From positions 1,364,001 to 1,428,000 of the forward strand of contig CP025839.1 in the NCBI GenBank assembly GCA_002953655.1: a stretch of DNA of 64,000 bases, in the 5' to 3' direction. The stretch is from Latilactobacillus sakei. GTDB lineage: Bacteria > Bacillota > Bacilli > Lactobacillales > Lactobacillaceae. Shown here piece by piece: positions 1-7,695 of this stretch (position 1 is the stretch's first letter; each line of letters opens with the position of its first letter). The notes beneath the pieces are model-generated. The model saw nothing but the letters and a program-made list of their open reading frames with translations. It had not been told where the DNA came from and did not search any database. The position numbers and the translations under genes were made by a program.

Positions 1-1
1 A

Positions 2-646
2 CAGCGCGTCCCTTACATGATTCATATGCCTGGCTTGAAAGGTGGGGTTCAAACCCAATATGGTGGTGAAATCGATGCCTTGCCAACCCTATTGCATTTA
101 TTAGGCATCAACAGCCAGAATTATGTGCAATTTGGCACGGATCTCCTTTCCAAACAACACGATCAAGTCGTCGCCTTCCGGAATCACAACTTCGTCACAC
201 CAGATTACACGGTATTAGACGGCACTATCTACCAAAATCAAGATGGTACAGAAGTGACTCAACCAACGGCTAAGTTGCAAAAACAAGTTGCTAAATGGCA
301 AAAACAAGTCAATCATGAACTCAGCCTCTCAGATTCAGTGAATGAGAAGAATCTCCTCCGTTTTTACACACCAACCGGCTTCAAACCGGTTGATCCAGCT
401 GATTATAATTATCAAACCGGCTATCAACAACTCGTCGACATTCAAAATAAGCTAGGCACTAAATCAACAAGTGTGCTTTCCCAAAACAAGGGTAAATCAA
501 CAGTGCCATTATTTAAAACAGATGCCCCTGAGTTAGCGGATGATCAATCTAGCTTAACTGAAGTCCCTAAAAGTAAAGCTTTAAAAGATAGTGCAACTAC
601 CGCAAGTAGCAGTAGCTCAGAAGCCAGTCAATCAGCAGCTGAATAG
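2..646 (+). CDS. ltaS: Lipoteichoic acid synthase (LtaS-like), C-terminal part
   Basis: Only the last 214 codons lie in the window; the gene is open at base 2. The visible part resembles the end of the extracellular sulfatase-type domain of LtaS enzymes, which transfer glycerol phosphate from phosphatidylglycerol to growing lipoteichoic acid on the outer membrane face: a PGLKGG segment, the EIDALPTLLHLLGI helix that follows the catalytic core, and FRNHNFVTPDY. The N-terminal membrane segments and metal/threonine site are outside the window. A low-complexity Ser/Ala tail follows the domain. Family membership is fairly sure; which LtaS paralogue it is cannot be told. Confidence 0.75.
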   Translation, partial: QRVPYMIHMPGLKGGVQTQYGGEIDALPTLLHLLGINSQNYVQFGTDLLSKQHDQVVAFRNHNFVTPDYTVLDGTIYQNQDGTEVTQPTAKLQKQVAKWQKQVNHELSLSDSVNEKNLLRFYTPTGFKPVDPADYNYQTGYQQLVDIQNKLGTKSTSVLSQNKGKSTVPLFKTDAPELADDQSSLTEVPKSKALKDSATTASSSSSEASQSAAE

Positions 647-654
647 TCTTAAAC

Positions 655-691
655 AAAAAGCGTCATTCCGCATATGGAATGACGCTTTTTT
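655..691. terminator. Bidirectional terminator between convergent genes
   Basis: A GCGTCATTCC / GGAATGACGC stem with a short loop is flanked by A5 on the left and T6 on the right, so it can end transcripts from the LtaS-like gene and from the opposing gene at 696. Confidence 0.85.
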
Positions 692-695
692 ATGT

Positions 696-1157
696 TTAAC
701 GCGTTAATACTTGTTTCTTAAAACTCTCAAAAACAGATTCTTGTACCGTTGTGAAGATGATAATTAATTTATTATCAGCCGCAATCTTACGCACATCATT
801 TAATAATTGGCGTGCATCGCTTGGTGCTAGTTGATCCAAATAACTTGCTAGTACAAAAACCTGCTGTTGGTTCGCTAACCCCCGAATAAATTGGATCCAG
901 AACTGGTCGATGGGTTTTAAGGCACTCCCCAGTGTTGTCCGAACCTTCTTGACATATTGATTAGTCAAAGTGCTAATTACCGACTGGTCGGCATCTTTAG
1001 GTAATAATAAATTATCCCACCCCGATAAGAATGGTAAAATTTTAGGTTGGGCATAATCAATCGTAAAAGGCTGTTGTGGTAGCTGTAAGCCCGTCTTTAA
1101 CAACTCTGGTTGACTGAAATAAATCTGACCGGCTCTTAAAGGTTGTTTATTTAACAT
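696..1157 (-). CDS. ABC-ATPase-like protein lacking Walker A
   Basis: 153 residues aligning by eye with only the middle and end of a MacB/LolD-type ABC ATPase. ILPFLSGWDNLLLP (about residues 40-53) sits where the Q-loop region would be, and IQFIRGLANQQQVFVLASYLDQL (about 88-110) takes the place of the region after the signature plus Walker B, but the DEPT acidic residues are absent. No P-loop is present, and the space upstream is filled by the neighbouring gene, so nothing has simply been cut off. A good ribosome site (AGAGGTGAG) precedes the ATG, and the start overlaps the membrane gene by 7 nt, so the pair is probably co-translated. ATP hydrolysis is unlikely; a structural or regulatory partner, or a decaying gene, are both possible. 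Confidence 0.55.
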   Translation of the reverse strand: MLNKQPLRAGQIYFSQPELLKTGLQLPQQPFTIDYAQPKILPFLSGWDNLLLPKDADQSVISTLTNQYVKKVRTTLGSALKPIDQFWIQFIRGLANQQQVFVLASYLDQLAPSDARQLLNDVRKIAADNKLIIIFTTVQESVFESFKKQVLTR

Positions 1158-1903
1158 ACCGACTCACCTCTTGCATATTTTTTCTTAAAGCGGCTAACTT
1201 GAATTCCGCTAATTATTAGAACCGGTACTCCTAAGCTAATGACCGCTTGCCATAGTTGTCCAAAAATCTGATTAGTTAATGTTTGTTTACCATTATTATG
1301 AAGAGTCGGATTTAAAAGTGAATGACTGCTAAAGTCCGTCAAATGATTCTTAAAAAGTGGGTTTAATGTTTTAGGCGCTTTTTGCATGGTCTCTAATGGT
1401 TGGTGCCAGTAATGATTGACTGCTTCTAAGCCCCGCCAGAACGGCTGATTAACAATTAGTAACAAAAAGCTAACTGTTAAAATGGCGAAAAATAACAGAC
1501 ACAACGCGGTTAACCCATAATACAGGGTAACTTTTGTTCGCGTCCAATTTGCGCTGAGAAAAGTTTCAATATCACGTGCCAAAATTTTAAATGCCACCCA
1601 GCTAATGATTACCGTGCTAATGACACCCACTATTAGCAATAAATAATAAGCGATTTGATACCGTCCTAACACGATTTGATTAGCATGTAGAAGGTTTTTT
1701 ACCGGATAACCAGCTGCCACTTTTTCAGCCGCTGTAAAATGAGCCAATTGGCTTTTAAGTTGAGTCAAGTTATGTTGTTCTAACCGAATCAAGCCCAAGA
1801 TTATCATAGCCAAGCCTAGAAATAGGCAATCTAATAGATAAATCGCTAGTGACTGTCGCCAATAATAACGAATATTGGCCGGAATCGATTTCAAGAAAAA
1901 CAT
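1151..1903 (-). CDS. FtsX-like four-helix membrane protein
   Basis: 250 residues with a hydrophobic N-terminal segment (about 16-40), an external stretch of about 45 residues, two central segments (about 83-107 and 125-152), a second external stretch and a final segment (about 215-236). This one-plus-three arrangement resembles FtsX/MacB-type permeases but at reduced size. It starts after a strong AGGAGGTGAG site. Overlap with the ATPase-like gene downstream suggests one unit. The substrate and function are unknown; a small ABC-like membrane complex is an inference from topology and pairing only. Confidence 0.55.
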   Translation of the reverse strand: MFFLKSIPANIRYYWRQSLAIYLLDCLFLGLAMIILGLIRLEQHNLTQLKSQLAHFTAAEKVAAGYPVKNLLHANQIVLGRYQIAYYLLLIVGVISTVIISWVAFKILARDIETFLSANWTRTKVTLYYGLTALCLLFFAILTVSFLLLIVNQPFWRGLEAVNHYWHQPLETMQKAPKTLNPLFKNHLTDFSSHSLLNPTLHNNGKQTLTNQIFGQLWQAVISLGVPVLIISGIQVSRFKKKYARGESVC

Positions 1904-1971
1904 AGACTCACCTCCTAATAGAAACAGTGTAAAGCTAAAGTGTGAAAAAAATATGAACTATCTGGTAAAAA

Positions 1972-2010
1972 AATAAAAAAGTCAGTATAAAAATATTTTA
2001 TACTGACTTC
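1972..2010 (-). terminator. codB terminator
   Basis: A perfect 14-bp stem (AAGTCAGTATAAAA with TTTTATACTGACTT) and 3-nt loop, followed on the minus strand by a T-rich run. It lies directly after the codB stop. Confidence 0.85.
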
Positions 2011-2016
2011 TCATTA

Positions 2017-3378
2017 TCATTTAAATGATTCTTTAGTTTGAATTTGAACAACTATCCCATACAGAATTGCTGTGATTAACATAGCGATAAATGTTGCACC
2101 GGTATAAGCGTGCACGATTGCGAATTGGTTCAAAATTAAATAACTGATAACGCCGACTCCCCAACTAAACATCGCTGTTAAATGGTAGCCTTTTGTGTAC
2201 CAATATGGCCCAGCAATCGTATTAAGCGCGTCCACTTGATATTGTCGCCGTCTAATCCAAAAATAATCGACTAAGAAAATGGCAATCTCTGGTCCTAAGA
2301 ACATTCCAATACTGTCTAAGAAAGTTTCAAAAGTCGTCAAAAATGAAGCGACATAAACTGGGATAAAAGTCACAACCGTTGCCAACAAAGTGACACACCA
2401 GAGTGCTGGCGTTAACTTGAGCTTTGGAAAAATATTAGTGAGCGCCGAACCAGCAGCCATTAAATTAACGGCATTCGCGGTCGTACTGGTAATTACAATC
2501 ACCAACAAGGCCAAAACGCCGAGTCCTAATTTGGCAGCAATCGTACTTGGATCAGCATTATTAGGATCAAAGTGATTCAACGTAATCGCAGTCGCAATTG
2601 TCGCTGTCAAACCAATGAAGGCAAACCAGAATAAGCCGATATTCGCGCCTAGGAATGAATAAACCGTAGCGGCCTTCTTACGCTTAGCAAAGCGGCTAAA
2701 GTCAGCAGCTGCTGTGACCCACGCTAAATTAAAGGCCGCCAAAATATCGATGGCCCGGCCAGCTTCCAGACGAAACTTGGTAGCTGGCAGCCAAGCCACC
2801 AAATCTTTAAATGGCACCATTTTAAAAACAATAATTGATTCCCAAGTCACTAGGATAATCACGAGTACAATCCCAATCCGTTCGATCCAACGAACAGATT
2901 TTTCACCTAACGAAATGCTGATAAGATGCAAAATCGACATGATAATGATCCCCACGACTAGGCTCAAACGGTTCGTAGTGGCATCATTGCCCGACCAGCC
3001 CATAATTTCTTTCAAAATAAAACTCACAGAAGTCGCCGCAATGTAGGTATTGACAGCTGCCCAACCGATGAACTGCACCACGTTAATCAGTGATGGTAAG
3101 ACTGAACCTTTGACGCCAAATGAAGCACGTGTTAAACCCATTGCACCCACGCCTGTTTGGTAGCCCATATAAGAAGCAAGCGCTAGTAAGATATAGGATA
3201 AACAGCCGATGGCAATCAACAATGTGGAGCCTTGAATAAGACCGGTTGCGGCAATAATCCCGCCGATGTACCACGTCCCATTATTAGCGTTGGCACCTAT
3301 CCAGGTGGCGAATAAATCCCAATCACCCATCGTTCTTTCAGACTTAGCGACTGAGTGAATCGTGTGTTGTTTTGCCAT
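2017..3378 (-). CDS. codB: Cytosine permease (NCS1 family)
   Basis: 453 residues with about 12 predicted membrane segments, and NCS1-type features such as GDWDLFATWIGANANNGTWY near the N-terminus and AADFSRFAKR in the middle. It should import cytosine, coupled to a cation. The reading frame stays open further upstream, but the ATG at 3378 follows GGAGGAGATA and begins the conserved MAKQHTIHS region, so the upstream extension is leader. The cytosine deaminase gene is its divergent neighbour, which makes cytosine the likely substrate. The leader contains a PyrR-type attenuator, implying repression when pyrimidine nucleotides are plentiful. Confidence 0.88.
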   Translation of the reverse strand: MAKQHTIHSVAKSERTMGDWDLFATWIGANANNGTWYIGGIIAATGLIQGSTLLIAIGCLSYILLALASYMGYQTGVGAMGLTRASFGVKGSVLPSLINVVQFIGWAAVNTYIAATSVSFILKEIMGWSGNDATTNRLSLVVGIIIMSILHLISISLGEKSVRWIERIGIVLVIILVTWESIIVFKMVPFKDLVAWLPATKFRLEAGRAIDILAAFNLAWVTAAADFSRFAKRKKAATVYSFLGANIGLFWFAFIGLTATIATAITLNHFDPNNADPSTIAAKLGLGVLALLVIVITSTTANAVNLMAAGSALTNIFPKLKLTPALWCVTLLATVVTFIPVYVASFLTTFETFLDSIGMFLGPEIAIFLVDYFWIRRRQYQVDALNTIAGPYWYTKGYHLTAMFSWGVGVISYLILNQFAIVHAYTGATFIAMLITAILYGIVVQIQTKESFK

Positions 3379-3409
3379 ATTATCTCCTCCAACTTCGACC
3401 ATCACAAAC

Positions 3410-3498
3410 AAAAAAGGCCCACTCCAAAACAGAGCGAGGCCATAGTATCCCGATAGTCGCTCCTTTGTCAGCCTCTCTGGACTGCACTTAAAAGGAAT
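3410..3498 (-). promoter_or_regulatory. PyrR-binding transcription attenuator of codB
   Basis: Reading the minus strand, the leader contains TCCAGAGAGGCT within a hairpin closed by CCTTT/AAAGG (3460-3495), matching the PyrR binding-loop consensus known from Bacillus and lactic acid bacteria pyr leaders. Downstream, GAGCGA can pair with TCGCTC in an antiterminator, or TCGCTC can instead join the GGCC...GGCC terminator stem at 3410-3441, which ends in T6. These are the three mutually exclusive structures of a pyr attenuator. PyrR with UMP should stabilise the first hairpin and so favour termination. Confidence 0.88.
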
Positions 3499-3511
3499 TA
3501 TATTTATAAGC

Positions 3512-3540
3512 ATTGTATTAAACCTACTTGCCAAAGTCAA
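3512..3540 (-). promoter_or_regulatory. codB promoter
   Basis: TTGACT (3535-3540) and TACAAT (3512-3517) on the minus strand are separated by 17 bp. Transcription would start just upstream of the PyrR loop. Confidence 0.8.
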
Positions 3541-3557
3541 CCCAGTATTGTTATACT
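3528..3557 (+). promoter_or_regulatory. codA promoter
   Basis: TTGCCA (3528-3533) and TATACT (3552-3557) are separated by 18 bp. The -35 hexamer falls inside the spacer of the divergent codB promoter, so the two polymerases compete for the same DNA. Confidence 0.7.
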
Positions 3558-3588
3558 CACTATTAAAAAATAGCGAGGATGGATTCAG

Positions 3589-4824
3589 ATGCTTATTCAA
3601 AACGTTCATATCGAGAACCAGACAGCCTTAAAATCAATTAGAATTGAAAACGGTCTTATCACAGCGATCGAATCCCATCTTGAGCCCCAACAAAATGAAA
3701 AAGTAATTGATGGTCAACAACAATTAGCACTCCCACCGTTTGTTGACCCCCACGTTCATCTCGATTCAACACTAACCGCCGGACAACCAGAATGGAATGA
3801 ATCCGGCACACTTTTTGATGGTATTCGAATCTGGTCTGAGCGTAAAAAAACATTAACGCACCAAGATGTTAAAGAACGGGCCCTTAAAGCCCTTAAAATG
3901 CAGGCTAGTCACGGCGTCCAATTTGTTCGCTCACACGTTGACGTTACCGATCCTGAATTGGTCGCTCTTAAAGCGCTGATCGAGGTCCGTGAAGAAGTGA
4001 AGGACTGGATGACATTGCAACTGGTTGCCTTCCCCCAAGAAGGGATTCTCTCCTTTCCAAACGGTAAGGCACTAATGACTAAGGCCGCTCAACTAGGGGT
4101 GGATGCCATTGGTGCCATCCCCCATTTCGAATTCAATCGAGAATACGCTGTCGAATCCTTAAAATTTGCCTTTGAATTAGCCCAAGAATATGATTTATTA
4201 TTCGATGCGCACACTGATGAAATTGATGATCCTAATTCACGGAGCCTCGAAACAGTCGCCACACTCGCCCTAGAAACTGGCATGAAAGATAAGGTAACAG
4301 CTTCACATACAACGGCAATGGGCTGTTACAACGATGCCTACATGTATAAGCTAATGCGCTTATTAAAAATGGCCGACCTTAATTTTATCGCTAACCCTTT
4401 AGTTAACTTATTTTTGGGCGGGCGTTTTGACACCTATCCCAAACGTCGTGGCCTCACCCGGGTCAAAGAATTAACCGCTAACGGCTTGAATGTTGCGTTT
4501 GGTGAAGATGATATTCAAGATCCTTGGTATCCGATGGGCGATGGTAACATGTTAGATGTCCTCCATGCCGGTTTACATGCTACACAAATGATGGGTTACA
4601 CCGAAATCATGAACGCTTACCGCTTCATTACCCATAACGGCGCGCGGGCGATGCACGTCACTGATCAATATGGCCTTGAAGTTGGAAAACCTGCCAACTT
4701 CATCTTAATGGCTAGTGATAATTTCTATAACGCACTTAATCAACGAGCCGCTGTTACGCTATCAATCCATGCTGGTCGTATCATTAGTGAAACCCAACCA
4801 GCGACTACTCAGTTATTTATTTAA
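3589..4824 (+). CDS. codA: Cytosine deaminase
   Basis: 411 residues of the amidohydrolase superfamily. The metal-binding PHVHLDST motif is near residue 60, a second metal/active-site histidine lies in DAHTDEIDD, SHTTAMG follows, and the FGEDDIQDPW aspartate motif is near residue 305; this set is typical of CodA enzymes that hydrolyse cytosine to uracil and ammonia in the cytoplasm. A GAGGATGG ribosome site precedes the ATG. Uracil formed here would feed the pyrimidine salvage pathway. Unlike codB, the gene has no PyrR attenuator, since its 5' leader is very short. Confidence 0.9.
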   Translation: MLIQNVHIENQTALKSIRIENGLITAIESHLEPQQNEKVIDGQQQLALPPFVDPHVHLDSTLTAGQPEWNESGTLFDGIRIWSERKKTLTHQDVKERALKALKMQASHGVQFVRSHVDVTDPELVALKALIEVREEVKDWMTLQLVAFPQEGILSFPNGKALMTKAAQLGVDAIGAIPHFEFNREYAVESLKFAFELAQEYDLLFDAHTDEIDDPNSRSLETVATLALETGMKDKVTASHTTAMGCYNDAYMYKLMRLLKMADLNFIANPLVNLFLGGRFDTYPKRRGLTRVKELTANGLNVAFGEDDIQDPWYPMGDGNMLDVLHAGLHATQMMGYTEIMNAYRFITHNGARAMHVTDQYGLEVGKPANFILMASDNFYNALNQRAAVTLSIHAGRIISETQPATTQLFI

Positions 4825-4829
4825 AAGCT

Positions 4830-4861
4830 AAAAAAACGCAACCTTATAGGCTGCGTTTTTT
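4830..4861. terminator. Terminator shared by codA and the histidine kinase gene
   Basis: An AAACGCA / TGCGTTT stem extended by CC/GG across one mismatch, with A-rich and T-rich flanks on both sides, lies between the two convergent genes. Confidence 0.8.
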
Positions 4862-4874
4862 GTTTGCGTAATTA

Positions 4875-6311
4875 TTAATTAGCATCAGTTGTGACTGTTT
4901 CGTCTGGGAAAGTTAATGTAAAGGTTGTCCCTTGATCCGGTTCGCTTTGAACCTCAATAGTCCCATGATGCAATTGGACTAGTTGATGGACAATCGCTAG
5001 ACCCAAACCAGACTCGCCGTATTTGGTATTCTTCCGGGAAGGATCAGCTTTATAATACCGTTCCCAAATATTCTTAACTTGCTCAAGGGTCATTCCAATC
5101 CCCGTATCACTAACCGTCAGAATGGTTTCGTGGAAACCAGCTTCTGCGGTGACTGTAATCTGGCCATCACTAGTAAATTGAATGGCATTTTGTATGATAT
5201 TAAACATGACCTGAACAAAACGATCGTAATCAGCATAGATTGGTACCTGTTCTTGGGCTTCAAGTACGATGGTATCACCGGCATCCGCCGCCTTTTTCTG
5301 GAGTTGTTCTTGAATATTTTGCAAAGCTTCTACCGCATTAAATGTTTGTTGATTCAATTTAATTTGGTTCGTTCGAATCTTTTCATAATCCAAGTTTTCA
5401 TTAACCAAACGAATTAAACGATTGGTTTCATTTTGCATTAACGAAATACTCTTTTCTCGCATTTCTTCTGGAATGGCATCGTAGGCTAAGCCTTCCAATA
5501 GCCCCTTCACCGTCGTTAATGGCGTCCGCATTTCGTGTGCAGCATCGGCCATAAACTGACGACGGCGATCTTCTTGCCGCTTAATTTCGGCCTCAGATTC
5601 ATTCAGCGAGTGGACCATTTCGTTAAAATCTGTTGCCAAATCATCCAGCTCATCCTTACCAGGATTATCGATATGCACATCAAAATCCCCTTCAGCAACC
5701 AGATGGGTCGCATTTCGTAAGCGACTAATCCGATAAATCTGGTAGCGCGCTAAGACGTAACTGAGTAAGATCCCACCAATCGTCGAAAGTAAGAAGGCAA
5801 TCAATAAGTTCTTGCGCATCGTTACTAAGCCCGACTTAACATTTTTGATGGAAGAACCCACGCCAATGACATAAATCAACTTATCATTATAGAAAACTGG
5901 TTTAAAAACAACCAGTTGATCTTGATCATTGTTAAATTGCCGGGAGTCCTTGCGCATACTAAGCCGTTGGACCTGCCCCTTCTTTAGATATTGCCAATAC
6001 TTTTTCTTAATCGAAACGTTTGTATTAGGTGCTGGGTAGACCATTTCATTTTGCGCATTAAAAAAGTTAAAGCTAACTCGTTGTTGCGACAGGATGGCTT
6101 GGCTATCATCAATAAACTGTTTGGATAACGTTGCTTGTGCGCCCTGTTTGAACGCTTCACGTTCAATAACTGATGCGTAACCTTCCAACTGATCCCAAGT
6201 ATTATTATAAGCCGTCTTGGTTGAGTACTGCGTAAACGCAATGCCAACAATCACGATGGTCGTCATAATAACCCCAAAAAAGGCCAGCATCCACTGATAA
6301 ATCAGTTTCAT
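4875..6311 (-). CDS. Membrane sensor histidine kinase
   Basis: 478 residues: membrane segment about 8-30, an extracellular sensor domain of about 135 residues, a second membrane segment near 168-190, a HAMP linker (RLRNATHLVAEGDFDV), the phosphoacceptor box AAHEMRTPL (His near 257), and a catalytic domain with N box FNIIQNAIQF, G1 DTGIGM and G2 GESGLGLAI. It should autophosphorylate and pass phosphate to the response regulator encoded just upstream; the two overlap as TAATG, so they are translationally coupled. The extracellular domain resembles other lactobacillar OmpR-type kinases, but I cannot name the stimulus. No essential motif is missing. Confidence 0.88.
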   Translation of the reverse strand: MKLIYQWMLAFFGVIMTTIVIVGIAFTQYSTKTAYNNTWDQLEGYASVIEREAFKQGAQATLSKQFIDDSQAILSQQRVSFNFFNAQNEMVYPAPNTNVSIKKKYWQYLKKGQVQRLSMRKDSRQFNNDQDQLVVFKPVFYNDKLIYVIGVGSSIKNVKSGLVTMRKNLLIAFLLSTIGGILLSYVLARYQIYRISRLRNATHLVAEGDFDVHIDNPGKDELDDLATDFNEMVHSLNESEAEIKRQEDRRRQFMADAAHEMRTPLTTVKGLLEGLAYDAIPEEMREKSISLMQNETNRLIRLVNENLDYEKIRTNQIKLNQQTFNAVEALQNIQEQLQKKAADAGDTIVLEAQEQVPIYADYDRFVQVMFNIIQNAIQFTSDGQITVTAEAGFHETILTVSDTGIGMTLEQVKNIWERYYKADPSRKNTKYGESGLGLAIVHQLVQLHHGTIEVQSEPDQGTTFTLTFPDETVTTDAN

Positions 6312-7051
6312 TAGCGCTTATTAACCGCTGAATCATCAAATTTGTAGCCGACACCCCAGACCGTCTGGATCACTTGGGGACCAACCTTTTCGATCTTTTG
6401 ACGGAGTTTTTTAATATGGGCATCGACTGTTCGTTCATCACCAAAATATTGGTAATCCCAAACAAGTTCTAACAGCTGCTCGCGTGAGAAAACTTGACGG
6501 GGATTCTTGGCTAAAGTCTTCAATAAATCAAATTCTTTGGGCGTGAGGTCCAAAATTGGTTCGTCCATTAAATAGGCCTCGCGCGTCTTAGAACTCATTT
6601 TGAAGTGATCCGTTTGTACATCATAATCAGCGTTATCAGTTTCTTCAGATTGCGCCTCTTCAGCAATGACTTGCTCATCAACTAATTCAGCACGACGATG
6701 AAGCGCCTTAATCCGAGCAATCAAGGTAATCGGACTAAAAGGCTTGGTCACATAATCATCCGCACCCAATTCGAGCCCTAAGACCTGATCACTCTCTGAA
6801 TCACGGGCCGTTAACATAATAATCGGTACCACTTTAGATTGTTCACGAATCTTTTGGGCGACTTGCATCCCGTCCATCCCCGGTAAGTTCAAATCTAACG
6901 TAATAATATCCCAACTATCAGGCTCAACACTAAATTGTTCCACCGCTTCATTACCATCATACGCAAAGTGGGCATCCCACGCTTCTTTTTGAAAGAACAT
7001 GCCCATCATTTCAGAGACCGACTTATTATCTTCAACCATTAATATTTTCAT
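6311..7051 (-). CDS. OmpR-family response regulator
   Basis: 246 residues. The receiver domain (1-120) has the acidic pair ED at 7-8, phosphoacceptor Asp in TLDLNLPGMDG (near 53), Thr in MLTARD and Lys in DDYVTKPF. The C-terminal winged-helix domain (about 150-240) contains LTPKEFDLL, FSREQLLELVWDY, RTVDAHIKKLRQKI and WGVGYKF, the usual OmpR DNA-binding signature. The interdomain linker is longer than usual and acidic (EEAQSEETDNADYD). A TATAAT-like -10 at 7086-7091 lacks a clear -35, and three ATGAA repeats lie at the place where an activator would bind, suggesting autoregulation. Confidence 0.9.
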   Translation of the reverse strand: MKILMVEDNKSVSEMMGMFFQKEAWDAHFAYDGNEAVEQFSVEPDSWDIITLDLNLPGMDGMQVAQKIREQSKVVPIIMLTARDSESDQVLGLELGADDYVTKPFSPITLIARIKALHRRAELVDEQVIAEEAQSEETDNADYDVQTDHFKMSSKTREAYLMDEPILDLTPKEFDLLKTLAKNPRQVFSREQLLELVWDYQYFGDERTVDAHIKKLRQKIEKVGPQVIQTVWGVGYKFDDSAVNKR

Positions 7052-7112
7052 TAGAATTCCTTCTCTTTTGTGTGATTATATTCTTATTATACAGTATCTT
7101 AACCAATGGCGG

Positions 7113-7139
7113 ATGAATTAAATATGAAGAAGCTATGAA
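7113..7139. promoter_or_regulatory. Three 11-bp-phased ATGAA repeats
   Basis: ATGAA occurs at 7113, 7124 and 7135, exactly 11 bp apart. OmpR-family regulators typically bind direct repeats with about this spacing. The site sits upstream of the response regulator's candidate -10 (7086-7091) and about 25 bp from the -35 of the divergent promoter at 7162, so it could control either direction. Confidence 0.5.
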
Positions 7140-7161
7140 ATTTACACCCCATTGACGCATC

Positions 7162-7191
7162 TTGACACGCTTGTTAAAATTAATTTATAAT
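7162..7191 (+). promoter_or_regulatory. Strong promoter for leader RNA and small gene
   Basis: Consensus TTGACA (7162-7167) and TATAAT (7186-7191) with 18 bp between them. The start site would be near 7198, giving a leader of about 135 nt before the small gene. Confidence 0.8.
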
Positions 7192-7256
7192 TTAAGTGCT
7201 TTATACGCAAGTCAAAAATTAATTTCTACCCCGTCACTAGTCTTTTATAAAATTAA

Positions 7257-7326
7257 ATCTCCTGTAAGCTAGGGCTTAACCAATTGGTTAGGCCCTTTTT
7301 TAATGGCCCATCAGATTATAGGAGAT
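7257..7326 (+). promoter_or_regulatory. Leader RNA with terminator and RBS-sequestering helix
   Basis: ATCTCCTGTAA (7257-7267) can pair over 11 positions, one of them G-U, with TTATAGGAGAT (7316-7326), which includes the ribosome site of the small gene. Inside this helix lies a complete intrinsic terminator: 11-bp stem AGGGCTTAACC / GGTTAGGCCCT (7271-7296) followed by T6. The layout suggests control of both termination and translation. I recognise no known riboswitch class. Confidence 0.6.
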
Positions 7327-7333
7327 GGTCAAC

Positions 7334-7564
7334 TTGATCGAACACGAAGTACTTTTATTCAAAAACCTGAAGATTCTTCAAGATTTGAAGTTTATGATTT
7401 ACAAACGAACTACACCAGCAATCGACTTTCATTGCTTTGGGATTCTCTACCTCGAAGTCAAGCAACAAAAGATTGACCTCGCAGCAGAATATCAGGCTTT
7501 AAAAGGTGACCATTCATTGGACGAAATTGCTCAGACGATCGTTAATCACTATCAGCTATCGTAG
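7334..7564 (+). CDS. Small protein of unknown function
   Basis: 76 residues from the TTG at 7334, which lies 9 nt after AGGAG; the ATG at 7325 touches the ribosome site and is too close. The protein is soluble-looking and mixed in charge, with a hydrophobic middle (CFGILYLEV) and a helical C-terminus (HSLDEIAQTIVNHYQLS). I do not recognise the family. It has its own strong promoter and an elaborate leader, and faces the two-component system. It may be a small regulated effector, but nothing in the sequence states its role. Confidence 0.55.
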   Translation: MIEHEVLLFKNLKILQDLKFMIYKRTTPAIDFHCFGILYLEVKQQKIDLAAEYQALKGDHSLDEIAQTIVNHYQLS

Positions 7565-7695
7565 TTTTACTCGGAGGTATATCAATCAAGTGCATGAACC
7601 ATTTAGTCATCTTTCAAACCAGAAGGACGTTTATTTGCATGCCTGCTGAAACCATGCTAGCATGGAGTTTATTACGCTATTAGGAGGCACTTATT

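Noticed and set aside
2017-3609. Longer codB reading frame starting at 3609
   Set aside because: The extension covers the promoter and the PyrR attenuator and overlaps codA; the ATG at 3378 has the ribosome site.
7594-7683. Open frame of 29 residues between the small gene and the HAD phosphatase
   Set aside because: The nearest ribosome site is 16 nt away and the frame contains a CCATGCTAGCATGG palindrome; no sign of coding.
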